In this document: piece by piece, positions 42,395-49,785 of the stretch
Layout of the letters: each line of letters begins with the position of its first letter
How positions within the stretch are numbered: the stretch's first letter is position 1
NCBI RefSeq assembly: GCF_023278365.1
Contig: NZ_CP075338.1
Span: 3,844,001-3,908,000 of the forward strand
Direction of reading: 5' to 3'
From: Epilithonimonas zeae
Lineage (GTDB): Bacteria > Bacteroidota > Bacteroidia > Flavobacteriales > Weeksellaceae
DNA: 64,000 nucleotides
Notes under the pieces: generated by a model
Told to the model about the DNA's origin: nothing
Seen by the model: the letters and a program-made list of their open reading frames with translations, nothing else
Database searches by the model: none
Translations under genes and position numbers: made by a program

Positions 42395-43354
42395 ATGAAA
42401 AATTTCACTTCGGTTTACGATATAGATAATTTGCAGGAAATCATTGCAAAAGCTCTAAAAATAAAAAAAAATCCATTAGAAAATCCAACCAAAGGAAAAG
42501 GAAAAACGATTGGTTTGGTTTTTCTCAATTCAAGTCTCAGAACAAGATTAAGTTCACAAATCGCCGCTCAGAATTTGGGACTGAATGTCCTGGTTCTCAA
42601 TGCTGCACAAGAAGCCTGGAATCTGGAATTTGCTGACGGAACCATAATGAACGGCGATACAGTCGAACACATCAAAGATGCGATAGAAGTTCTGAATCAG
42701 TATTGCGATATCATTGCCGTGAGATGTTTTGCGGGAATGAAAAACAAGGAAGACGACGTGAATGAAAGCATTCTCAGTCAATTTCTGAAACACGCTAAAG
42801 TTCCTGTTGTTTCTCTGGAATCTGCGACTCGGCATCCATTGCAAAGTTTGGCGGATTGCATAACGATTACAGAAAACTGGAAGGAAGATAGAAAACCTAA
42901 AGTCGTTTTGACTTGGGCGCCTCATATCAAACCTATTGCACAGGCTGTCGGCAATTCTTTCACAGAATGGATACAACAGATGGATGTTGACTTTGTGATT
43001 ACCAATCCGGAAGGCTATGATTTGGACAAAAATTTCACAAAAGCAACACCTGTGATTCACAATCAGGACGAAGCGTTGAAAGATGCGGATTTTGTTTATG
43101 TGAAAAATTGGTCTTCGTTTGATGATTATGCAAAAGTGCTGGAAGTTGAAGATAATTGGATGTTGACGAATGAAAAATTAGAATTAACCAATCAAGCGAA
43201 AGTTATGCATTGTCTGCCGGTTCGTAGAAATCTGGAACTGAGCGATGAAGTAATGGATGGCGAAAACTCAGTCATTTATCAGCAGGCTAAAAACAGAATA
43301 TTTTCTGCACAAGCGGTTTTCAGTGAAATTTTAGACGAATTAAATAAAAATTAG
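42395..43354 (+). CDS. argF': N-acylornithine carbamoyltransferase (ArgF')
   Basis: Transfers carbamoyl to N-acetyl- or N-succinyl-L-ornithine, giving N-acylcitrulline. The 319 residues have the carbamoyl phosphate motif NSSLRTRLS (STRTR equivalent), HPLQSLADCITI and the C-terminal MHCLPVRRN, and align well with the Bacteroides fragilis SOTCase (residue numbers coincide). In that enzyme Pro90, and in Xanthomonas Glu92, decides succinyl or acetyl specificity; here the position is Val90 (in GDTVEHI). Mutagenesis of the Xanthomonas enzyme, as I recall, turned Glu92-to-small/hydrophobic changes into succinyl specificity, so succinyl is favoured, not proven. Confidence 0.94.
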   Translation: MKNFTSVYDIDNLQEIIAKALKIKKNPLENPTKGKGKTIGLVFLNSSLRTRLSSQIAAQNLGLNVLVLNAAQEAWNLEFADGTIMNGDTVEHIKDAIEVLNQYCDIIAVRCFAGMKNKEDDVNESILSQFLKHAKVPVVSLESATRHPLQSLADCITITENWKEDRKPKVVLTWAPHIKPIAQAVGNSFTEWIQQMDVDFVITNPEGYDLDKNFTKATPVIHNQDEALKDADFVYVKNWSSFDDYAKVLEVEDNWMLTNEKLELTNQAKVMHCLPVRRNLELSDEVMDGENSVIYQQAKNRIFSAQAVFSEILDELNKN

Positions 43355-43361
43355 AATAAAT

Positions 43362-43440
43362 ATTTGCTGATCGTAAGCGCCTTTGCGAACCTTAAAATAT
43401 TTTCAATAATTAATAAAAACCTTTGCGCTCTTTGCGTTAA
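43362..43440 (+). repeat. CTTTGCG intergenic repeat, argF'-argB gap
   Basis: atttgctgatcgtaagcgc, ctttgcgaaccttaaaa, spacer, aaacctttgcgctctttgcg and ttaaaa; nearly the same as the copy at 39977. It ends 6 bases before the argB ATG. Confidence 0.8.
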
Positions 43441-43445
43441 AAAAA

Positions 43446-44237
43446 ATGCAAAAACTATATATCATAAAAATTGGCGGAACTCTTATCGATGACAAAAAAT
43501 CATTGAAGGCTTTCCTTGAACAATTTTCAAAAATCAAAGGCGCTAAAATCCTGATTCACGGCGGTGGAAAAATTGCTGAAACTTTAGCTGAAAAGTTAAA
43601 AATAAGGCAAACAATGATTGACGGACGAAGAATCACGAATAAGAAAACTTTGAAACTCGTAACGATGGTTTATGCGGGCAGAATCAACAAAAACATCGTG
43701 GCAAAACTGCAAAGTTTCGATTGCAATGCGATTGGATTTTCTGGTGCAGACGGTAACGTCATCAAAGCCGAAAGAAGACAACATCCGGAAATTGATTTTG
43801 GATTTGTTGGCGACATCAATGAAAAAAGTATCAATCACGAATTGATTATTAATATAATAAATCTGGGTCTGGTTCCGGTGTTTTCTGCAATCACTCACGA
43901 TAAAAAAGGAAATCTGTTCAACACCAATGCAGACACGATTGCCGGAACTATCGCTCAGGCTTTATCAAAATATTTCGATACAGAATTGCTGTTCTGTTTC
44001 GATAAAAATGGGGTTTTGGAAAATATTGAAGACGAAAATTCAAATTTGAAAACAATCAACAAACAAGAATTTTCTGAATTAAAATCCCAAGGAAAGCTAC
44101 ACAAAGGGATTTTACCAAAATTAGAGAATGCTTTCAAGGCCAAAGAAAATGGCGTTCAGAAAGTGGCTTTAATCAAAGAAGAAAAATTATCAGACCAAAT
44201 AAAACTACGAAATGAAGGAACTGAAATCTGTCTTTAG
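43446..44237 (+). CDS. argB: Acylglutamate kinase
   Basis: Amino-acid kinase-fold enzyme that phosphorylates N-acylglutamate. 263 residues: IKIGGTLIDDKKSL, ILIHGGGKIAETLAEKL, GRRITNKKTL, and NLFNTNADTIAGTIAQAL. Length matches the shorter ArgB class without the N-terminal arginine-sensing helix, so feedback inhibition by arginine through that helix is not expected. Overlaps the next gene by 26 bases. Confidence 0.93.
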   Translation: MQKLYIIKIGGTLIDDKKSLKAFLEQFSKIKGAKILIHGGGKIAETLAEKLKIRQTMIDGRRITNKKTLKLVTMVYAGRINKNIVAKLQSFDCNAIGFSGADGNVIKAERRQHPEIDFGFVGDINEKSINHELIINIINLGLVPVFSAITHDKKGNLFNTNADTIAGTIAQALSKYFDTELLFCFDKNGVLENIEDENSNLKTINKQEFSELKSQGKLHKGILPKLENAFKAKENGVQKVALIKEEKLSDQIKLRNEGTEICL

Positions 44238-45294
44238 CAGAGAAGAATTAACGGAAAATGCAGTCAAATTGCTGAAAAAACTCATTGCAACGCCCTCTAT
44301 GAGCCGAGACGAATATAACGTTTCGCTCATCATAGAAGGATTTTTCAATGAGCATCAGTTAACTGTCAACCGATTCAAAAATAACATTTGGGCAACCAAC
44401 AAACATTTTGATGCAGGCAAACCTTCAATTCTTCTTAATACGCATCACGATACGGTAAAACCGAACAAAGCTTATACTTTGGACCCGTTTATTCCTGTAG
44501 AGAAAGATGGGAAATTATTTGGTTTGGGAAGTAACGATGCAGGCGCGTCTTTGGTGGCGATGGCGCAGACATTTCTGTATTTTTATGAAGCTGAAGATTT
44601 GACTCATAATCTGGTAATTGCTCTGACAGCTGAGGAAGAAATCTCTGGTTTGGACGGTATCGAGGCCTTGTTCCCACAACTCCCGAATGTAGAATTAGCA
44701 ATCGTAGGCGAACCAACCAAAATGAATCTTGCTATCGCTGAAAAAGGTTTATTGGTGATTGATGGTGAAATGACCGGAACGCCTTCTCACGCCGCGCATC
44801 CTAACAATGACAATGCGATTGTGAAGTGTATGCAGGATTTGCAGAATATTTTAGATTTCAAATTTCCAAAAGTTTCCGATTATCTGGGTGAAGTGAAAGT
44901 GACTTTGTCGGTTATCAATGCGGGAACTCAGCATAACGTAGTTCCGGAAAAATGTCAATTCACTTTGGACGTGCGTGTGACAGACGAATACACGAACCGG
45001 GAAGTTTTCGAAATCATCCAGTCCCAGATGAAATCGAAACTCACGCCGAGGTCATTCCGTCTCAATTCCTCAAAAATAGAGGTCAGTCATCCGTTTGTTC
45101 AGGCTGGATTGGCGTTGGGAAGGACAACTTACGGTTCACCGACATCTTCCGACCAGGCGATTATTCCGTGCACGTCGGTCAAGTTGGGCGTTGGCGAAAG
45201 TCTGCGTTCTCACACTGCGGACGAGTTTGTTTATATCGACGAAATCCGAGAAGGCATCGATATTTACATCAAAATATTAGAAAAAATATTATAA
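44212..45294 (+). CDS. argE: M20 family deacylase, predicted N-acylcitrulline/acylornithine deacylase
   Basis: Zinc metallohydrolase of 360 residues. Metal ligands are visible in LNTHHDTVKP (HxD), GLGSNDAGASL (Asp), TAEEEISGL (Glu-Glu) and VGEPTKMNLAIAEKG. Xanthomonas uses a related enzyme to deacylate N-acetylcitrulline, which fits the ArgF' upstream. If ArgF' is succinyl-specific, this would be a desuccinylase. It overlaps argB by 26 bases, implying coupled translation, and a dyad element and repeat follow it. Confidence 0.9.
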   Translation: MKELKSVFSREELTENAVKLLKKLIATPSMSRDEYNVSLIIEGFFNEHQLTVNRFKNNIWATNKHFDAGKPSILLNTHHDTVKPNKAYTLDPFIPVEKDGKLFGLGSNDAGASLVAMAQTFLYFYEAEDLTHNLVIALTAEEEISGLDGIEALFPQLPNVELAIVGEPTKMNLAIAEKGLLVIDGEMTGTPSHAAHPNNDNAIVKCMQDLQNILDFKFPKVSDYLGEVKVTLSVINAGTQHNVVPEKCQFTLDVRVTDEYTNREVFEIIQSQMKSKLTPRSFRLNSSKIEVSHPFVQAGLALGRTTYGSPTSSDQAIIPCTSVKLGVGESLRSHTADEFVYIDEIREGIDIYIKILEKIL

Positions 45295-45310
45295 ATAATT
45301 TTAAAGGTTT

Positions 45311-45416
45311 GGGCAGCTTAATCCGCCTTCCGCTCCCAATCTTTTTTGCTGACAATTTCAGTTTGAATAGAACTTTAAGGTTGGCAAAAAAGGATTTCCG
45401 CTCAAGTCGGGCTGCG
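45311..45416. repeat. Dyad intergenic element, copy C
   Basis: gggcagcttaatccgcc and ttccgctccc on the left pair with gatttccgctcaagtcgg and gctgcg on the right, with inner arms cttttttgct / ggcaaaaaagg and a 40-base loop. It lies inside the arginine operon between argE and argH, followed by a CTTTGCG repeat. Confidence 0.78.
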
Positions 45417-45469
45417 CTTCGCAAAGTTGAAGATTTGTCTTCAATTAAAAAGAATTTTAAAAGTTAATC

Positions 45470-45545
45470 TTAGCTGGGCGTCAGCGCCTTTGCGAACCTT
45501 TGTTTTCAATAAAATAAAAAATCTTTGCGCGCTTTGCGTTCAAAA
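45470..45545 (+). repeat. CTTTGCG intergenic repeat, argE-argH gap
   Basis: gctgggcgtcagcgcctttgcg, aacctttgttttcaataa, then aaaatctttgcgcgctttgcg and ttcaaaa; it ends 17 bases before the argH ATG. Confidence 0.8.
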
Positions 45546-45562
45546 TATCAAAATATTACAGA

Positions 45563-46867
45563 ATGAAAAAAATCTGGCAAAAAGACAATACAAAAACCAA
45601 TGATTTGGTCAACCAATTCACAGTCGGGAAAGACCTGGATTTTGACGACAGATTAGCAAAATACGATGTGTTGGGTTCTATTGCTCACGCAAAAATGCTG
45701 GCAGAAGTTGGTTTGATTCGTTTGGATGAAGAGCAGGCGATTGTTGCAGTTTTGGAAGAAGTTCTTATCGACATCGAAAAAGGAAGCTTCGAAATTGATA
45801 AATCGGCAGAAGATATCCATTCACAAATCGAAACGATTCTCATCGAGAAACTTGGCGAAACTGGGAAAAAAATTCACACCGCAAGGTCAAGAAATGACCA
45901 GGTTTTGACGGATATAAAACTATATTTATTAGATGAAATCAGAGAAATCACTGAACTGACGAATTCGTTTTTTCAAATACTGAAAGACAAAGCGAATCAG
46001 CATAAAGATGTTTTGTTGCCGGGTTACACACATTTGCAGGTGGCGATGCCTTCGTCTTTTGGGTTGTGGTTTGGCGCATATGCAGAATCTCTAGTTGACG
46101 ATTTAGAATTATTGTTTGCAACGAAGAATATCATTAATAAAAATCCATTGGGTTCGGCTGCCGGTTACGGTTCATCTTTCCCGATTGACAGAGAGAGTAC
46201 AACTTATAAATTAGATTTCAGAACACTGAATTATAATGTAGTTTATGCACAAATGACTCGAGGAAAGTCGGAAAAATTATTGGCTAATTCTTTATCGGTT
46301 TTGGCTGGAACTTTGTCTAAATTTTCTTACGATGTTTGTCTTTACTTAAGTCAGAACTTCGATTTCATAAGCTTTCCTAAAGAATTTACAACGGGAAGCA
46401 GCATTATGCCACACAAGAAAAATCCTGATATTTTTGAATTGGTAAGAGCAAGATGTAATAGAATTCAAGGATTGCCAAACGAATTGATTTTGGTGACAAA
46501 CAATCTGCCGTCAGGTTATCACAGAGATTTGCAGTTGACCAAAGAAATTCTGTTTCCTGCCATTGATTCTTTAAAAGAATGTCTCGAAATTTTGATTTAC
46601 ACACTTCCGAATATAGAAGTGAAGGACAATGTTCTAGACGATGAAAAATATAAATACATCTTCAGTGTAGAAAAAATCAACGAAGAAGTGAAGAACGGAA
46701 AATCATTCCGAGATGCTTACATTCAAATCGGACAAGAAATTGAAAACGACCTTTTCGAATACGATTACAAAGAGCTGAATCATTCTCACCAAGGCAGTTT
46801 AGGAAACCTTTGTCTCGGCGAAATCGAATATCAGTTTAATAAAGTTAGAGATAAGTTATTAGGATAA
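45563..46867 (+). CDS. argH: Argininosuccinate lyase
   Basis: Cleaves argininosuccinate to arginine and fumarate, the last step of the pathway. 434 residues with the fumarase/aspartase superfamily signature SSIMPHKKNPDIFELVRA (catalytic Ser loop), DIHSQIETILIEK, TARSRNDQVLTDI, and HLQVAMPSSFGLW. Final gene of the operon; the lrp gene converges from the other side. Confidence 0.95.
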   Translation: MKKIWQKDNTKTNDLVNQFTVGKDLDFDDRLAKYDVLGSIAHAKMLAEVGLIRLDEEQAIVAVLEEVLIDIEKGSFEIDKSAEDIHSQIETILIEKLGETGKKIHTARSRNDQVLTDIKLYLLDEIREITELTNSFFQILKDKANQHKDVLLPGYTHLQVAMPSSFGLWFGAYAESLVDDLELLFATKNIINKNPLGSAAGYGSSFPIDRESTTYKLDFRTLNYNVVYAQMTRGKSEKLLANSLSVLAGTLSKFSYDVCLYLSQNFDFISFPKEFTTGSSIMPHKKNPDIFELVRARCNRIQGLPNELILVTNNLPSGYHRDLQLTKEILFPAIDSLKECLEILIYTLPNIEVKDNVLDDEKYKYIFSVEKINEEVKNGKSFRDAYIQIGQEIENDLFEYDYKELNHSHQGSLGNLCLGEIEYQFNKVRDKLLG

Positions 46868-46890
46868 AATTAAAATAATATTGAATTTGT

Positions 46891-46962
46891 TTCTCGCTGA
46901 TCACGCAAATTTTGCAGATAATTTATCTTGAAAATTTGCTGAATTTGCAAAATCTACGAGAG
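46891..46962. repeat. Inverted intergenic repeat, copy 2
   Basis: ttctcgctgatcacgcaaat and tttgcagat pair imperfectly with atttgctgaatttgcaaaat and ctacgagaga. Same family as 17891-17959: arms built of about 11-base units ending in GCAGAT or TGCAAA-like text. It separates the convergent argH and lrp genes. Confidence 0.6.
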
Positions 46963-46971
46963 ATTTGAAAA

Positions 46972-47433
46972 TTAATCCAGTTTAAACTTAGTCGTCTTTT
47001 TAACTTCGGCTAGAACAATAGAACTGTGATATTGCCCGATATGCGGTCCGTTTGAAATCACATTTACCGTGAAATTATTATAAGAATTGATGTCGTTTGC
47101 AAGAATTTTCAGCATATAATCATATTCGCCGGAAAGACTGATGATTTCCTGTACTTCATCGTATTTGGAAATATAATCTTCGAATTCTTTCAGTGTTTTT
47201 TGAGACTGTTCTTTCAGGCGGATATTGCAATAAACCACGATGTTGATGCCGAGTTTTTCTCGGTTCAAAATCGCAACATATTTTTCTACAACGCCTTGTT
47301 TTTCAAGGTTTTTGATTCTTTCATAAGTTGGCGTGAAAGTGAGTCCGATTTTTTCGGAAATTTCTTTTACAGATAACGTAGAATCCTCTTGTAGAAGCGA
47401 AAGTATTAATTTGTCTTTTTTATCCAATCCCAT
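46972..47433 (-). CDS. Lrp/AsnC family transcriptional regulator
   Basis: A 153-residue feast/famine regulator: N-terminal HTH (MGLDKKDKLILSLLQEDSTLSVKEISEKIGLTFTPTYERIKNLEKQGVVEKYVAIL) and a C-terminal RAM ligand domain (VVYCNIRLKEQSQKTLKEFEDYISKYDEVQEIISLSGEYDYMLKILA). The effector is likely an amino acid. Its own promoter box (TACATTTG, minus strand 47459-47452) is 18 bases upstream. Located between the arginine and pyrimidine genes, it is a candidate regulator of either, but this is only positional. Confidence 0.9.
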   Translation of the reverse strand: MGLDKKDKLILSLLQEDSTLSVKEISEKIGLTFTPTYERIKNLEKQGVVEKYVAILNREKLGINIVVYCNIRLKEQSQKTLKEFEDYISKYDEVQEIISLSGEYDYMLKILANDINSYNNFTVNVISNGPHIGQYHSSIVLAEVKKTTKFKLD

Positions 47434-47451
47434 AATGGCAAATCATTCTTT

Positions 47452-47459
47452 CAAATGTA
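47452..47459 (-). promoter_or_regulatory. Predicted -7 box of the Lrp-family gene
   Basis: TACATTTG on the minus strand, 18 bases before the ATG; same sequence as the boxes of ddl and the sigma gene. Confidence 0.55.
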
Positions 47460-47553
47460 AAGAAAATTTTTGATTGTAAAAATTTTAGAGCAGAAGTTCA
47501 TTCATTTAACATAAAAAATTATGAATAAGATTTCATAGTATAGAAAATATTGG

Positions 47554-47561
47554 TATCTTTG
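47554..47561 (+). promoter_or_regulatory. Predicted -7 box of the pyrB leader transcript
   Basis: TATCTTTG ends 6 bases before a leader-peptide ATG at 47568. The transcript is therefore likely leaderless and runs 119 bases to the pyrB ATG, through the attenuator. Confidence 0.6.
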
Positions 47562-47567
47562 CACCCA

Positions 47568-47642
47568 ATGAATCTGGTACAGAATTTAGCGATAGAAACA
47601 ATTGGCAAATTTGCCGACAACAACAATATTTTTTATATTTAA
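47568..47642 (+). CDS. Predicted 24-residue leader peptide of pyrB (attenuator)
   Basis: The frame reads MNLVQNLAIETIGKFADNNNIFYI and stops. It begins 6 bases after a promoter box and ends with a U-rich run (11 T in the 14 bases 47627-47640). Its TAA stop shares its last two A residues with the first base pairs of the terminator hairpin at 47641. This is the arrangement of the E. coli pyrBI leader, where RNA polymerase pausing in U-rich RNA at low UTP lets a ribosome reach and block the hairpin. No UTP-sensing experiment exists; expression of the peptide is a prediction. Confidence 0.6.
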   Translation: MNLVQNLAIETIGKFADNNNIFYI

Positions 47643-47669
47643 CGAAGTCTTTTAGGCTTCGTTTTTTTT
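47641..47669 (+). terminator. Intrinsic terminator/attenuator before pyrB
   Basis: 10-bp stem aacgaagtct / aggcttcgtt (one G-T pair), loop TTT, and eight Ts. It lies 18 bases before the pyrB ATG, upstream of the gene, so it must be conditional or read-through dependent. Confidence 0.85.
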
Positions 47670-47686
47670 ATTTAAAAATTTGAGAT

Positions 47687-48589
47687 ATGATTAAACTTTC
47701 CCGCACCTCTACAGAGAGTATAGAGAAAATTTTACAAGAAGCACAACAGTTTGCAGATGGAAAAATCAGCAAAATTGATGGTGATGTTTTCGCAGCGAAT
47801 CTCTTTTTTGAGAACAGCACAAGAACCAAAACAAGCTTTGAAGTCGCTCAGAAAAAGCTGGGACTTCACGTTATCGACTTCGAAGTTGATAAAAGCTCGA
47901 TTGCTAAAGGCGAAACAATGTTGGATACGATTAAAACTCTGGAAGCAATTGGTGTAGAATTAGCGGTTATCAGACATTCGGAAAAGCGTTATTATGATGC
48001 TTTGCAAGACGCAAAATTAAGCATCGTCAATGCTGGTGACGGCGTGGGAAGTCATCCTTCACAAGCGATTTTGGATGCGCTGACAATCATTCAGGAATTT
48101 GGAAAAATCGAAGGTCTTAAAATCGGAATTGTAGGCGATGTGAAACACAGCCGTGTCGCAAATTCTGATGCAGGATTATTCAGAAGATTGGGTGCGAAAG
48201 TTTATTTCTCCGGGCCAGAATTTTGGTTTGACGAAGGAATGCTGGTGAACGGAACTTATTTGCAATTCGATGATCTTGTAAAAGAAGTGGATGTTTTGAT
48301 TTTATTGAGAATCCAGCACGAGCGTCACGAGAGAAACTTCAATTTCAAATCTGAGGATTATTTGAAGAAATTCGGATTGACAAAAGAAAGAGAAGCGAAA
48401 ATGAAACCGACATCCATCATTATGCACCCGGCGCCAATTAACAGAGGTGTGGAAATTGATTCGGAATTGGTTGAATGCGAAAGGTCTAGAATCTTTAAGC
48501 AAATGCAGAACGGTGTTTTTGCGAGAATGGCAATCCTTAAATATGATTTAGAAAACAGAGGATTCAAATTCATCGACTCCAAAAATTAA
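47687..48589 (+). CDS. pyrB: Aspartate carbamoyltransferase catalytic chain
   Basis: Transfers carbamoyl phosphate to aspartate, the committed step of pyrimidine synthesis. 300 residues with NSTRTKTSF (carbamoyl phosphate site), HSEKRYYDAL, HPSQAILDALTI, and MHPAPINRGVEID. Length fits an unregulated trimer, and no pyrI regulatory chain is next to it, which makes transcriptional control more important. Expression is predicted to be set by the leader attenuator upstream; a second hairpin follows it. Confidence 0.95.
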   Translation: MIKLSRTSTESIEKILQEAQQFADGKISKIDGDVFAANLFFENSTRTKTSFEVAQKKLGLHVIDFEVDKSSIAKGETMLDTIKTLEAIGVELAVIRHSEKRYYDALQDAKLSIVNAGDGVGSHPSQAILDALTIIQEFGKIEGLKIGIVGDVKHSRVANSDAGLFRRLGAKVYFSGPEFWFDEGMLVNGTYLQFDDLVKEVDVLILLRIQHERHERNFNFKSEDYLKKFGLTKEREAKMKPTSIIMHPAPINRGVEIDSELVECERSRIFKQMQNGVFARMAILKYDLENRGFKFIDSKN

Positions 48590-48599
48590 AATATTGATT

Positions 48600-48624
48600 C
48601 ACGCTTTTCGGGCGTGTTTTTTTT
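48600..48624 (+). terminator. Terminator between pyrB and carA
   Basis: Arms cacgct / ggcgtg (one T-G pair) with a 5-base loop and eight Ts. carA has no clear promoter box, so some read-through is likely. Confidence 0.75.
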
Positions 48625-48646
48625 GAGATAAAAAGAAAGGAAGAGA

Positions 48647-48689
48647 GAAGCAGGGGGATGGAAGACTCTAACATCCATCCTCCAGCTTC
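48647..48689 (+). repeat. Inverted repeat upstream of carA
   Basis: 16-base arms gaagcagggggatgga and tccatcctccagcttc (two mismatches) around an 11-base loop. It ends 17 bases before the carA ATG. It has no T-tract, so it is not a standard terminator; it may be a processing or repeat element. Confidence 0.6.
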
Positions 48690-48706
48690 CAACATAAAAA
48701 GTAAAA

Positions 48707-49780
48707 ATGAAAAAGAAATTAATATTAGAATCCGGAGAAGTTTTTCACGGAACAGGATTCGGAGCAGAGCAGGAAACTGCTGGAGAAGTGGTTTTCAACA
48801 CAGGAATGACAGGTTATCAGGAACTGATTTCCGACCCGAGTTACTGCGGACAAATCGTTTGTATGACTTATCCTTTGATTGGAAATTACGGAATTAATCG
48901 TGATGATTACGAAAGTATTGAACCAGCAATCAAAGGACTAATTGTGAAGGAATTGTGCGATTTGCCCTCCAATTTCAGAACTCAAATCACTCTGGACGAA
49001 TTGTTCAAAAAGAAAAACTTGTCGGGAATTTCAGGAATTGATACCAGAAGACTGACAAGAATCCTAAGAAGTAAAGGTGTTACGAAAGGAAAAATAGTGA
49101 ATACAGATGTGGATGAAAAAGCAGTAATCGAAGAACTAAAGGCGACTAATTTTCCGACCAATCAAGTAGAGCAAGTTTCAACAAAAACGCCTTACGCCAG
49201 TCCGGGAAGAGGATTGAAAGTTGTCTTGGTAGATTTTGGGTCCAAATTGGGAATCATCCGCGAATTGTCTCAAAGAAACTGCGATATCATCGTAATGTCC
49301 CACGATACAACTGCCGAGGAAATTCTTCTGATGAATCCAGACGGCATAATGCTTTCCAACGGTCCCGGCGACCCGGAAGATAATGCGGAGGCTTTGGTAA
49401 TGATTCAGAAATTGTTGGGAAAAGTTCCGATTTTTGGGATTTGTCTAGGTCATCAATTGATTGGTCTGGCTTGTGGAGCAAAAACTTACAAACTGAAATT
49501 CGGACATAGAGGTGGAAATCATCCTGTTTTGGATTTAGAGAAAAACAAAGTTGCAATCACTTCGCAAAATCACGGTTACGCGATTGACCAGGAATCTTTG
49601 AAAAATACAGATTTGGTAGAAACCCATATCGCTCTGAATGACAGAACAAACGAAGGAGTGAAACACAAAATCCATCCTTGTTTTTCAGTTCAATACCATC
49701 CAGAAGCAAGTCCGGGTCCTGAGGATGCGAATTATCTTTTTGATGAGTTTGTAGAATTAATGGAAAATTTTAAAAAGTAA
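48707..49780 (+). CDS. carA: Carbamoyl-phosphate synthase small subunit
   Basis: Glutamine amidotransferase subunit that hydrolyses glutamine and feeds ammonia to CarB. 357 residues: N-terminal domain (GTGFGAEQETAGEVVFNTGMTGYQE), then the class I GATase domain with the Cys nucleophile in FGICLGHQLIGLA, HRGGNHPV, and the His/Glu pair in VQYHPEASPGPEDA. The partner carB is 1,110 bases downstream, with an unrelated gene between. Confidence 0.95.
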   Translation: MKKKLILESGEVFHGTGFGAEQETAGEVVFNTGMTGYQELISDPSYCGQIVCMTYPLIGNYGINRDDYESIEPAIKGLIVKELCDLPSNFRTQITLDELFKKKNLSGISGIDTRRLTRILRSKGVTKGKIVNTDVDEKAVIEELKATNFPTNQVEQVSTKTPYASPGRGLKVVLVDFGSKLGIIRELSQRNCDIIVMSHDTTAEEILLMNPDGIMLSNGPGDPEDNAEALVMIQKLLGKVPIFGICLGHQLIGLACGAKTYKLKFGHRGGNHPVLDLEKNKVAITSQNHGYAIDQESLKNTDLVETHIALNDRTNEGVKHKIHPCFSVQYHPEASPGPEDANYLFDEFVELMENFKK

Positions 49781-49785
49781 TTATT

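Noticed and set aside
42554-43060. 168-codon minus-strand frame opposite argF'
   Set aside because: It is a reading shadow of a clearly coding plus-strand gene.
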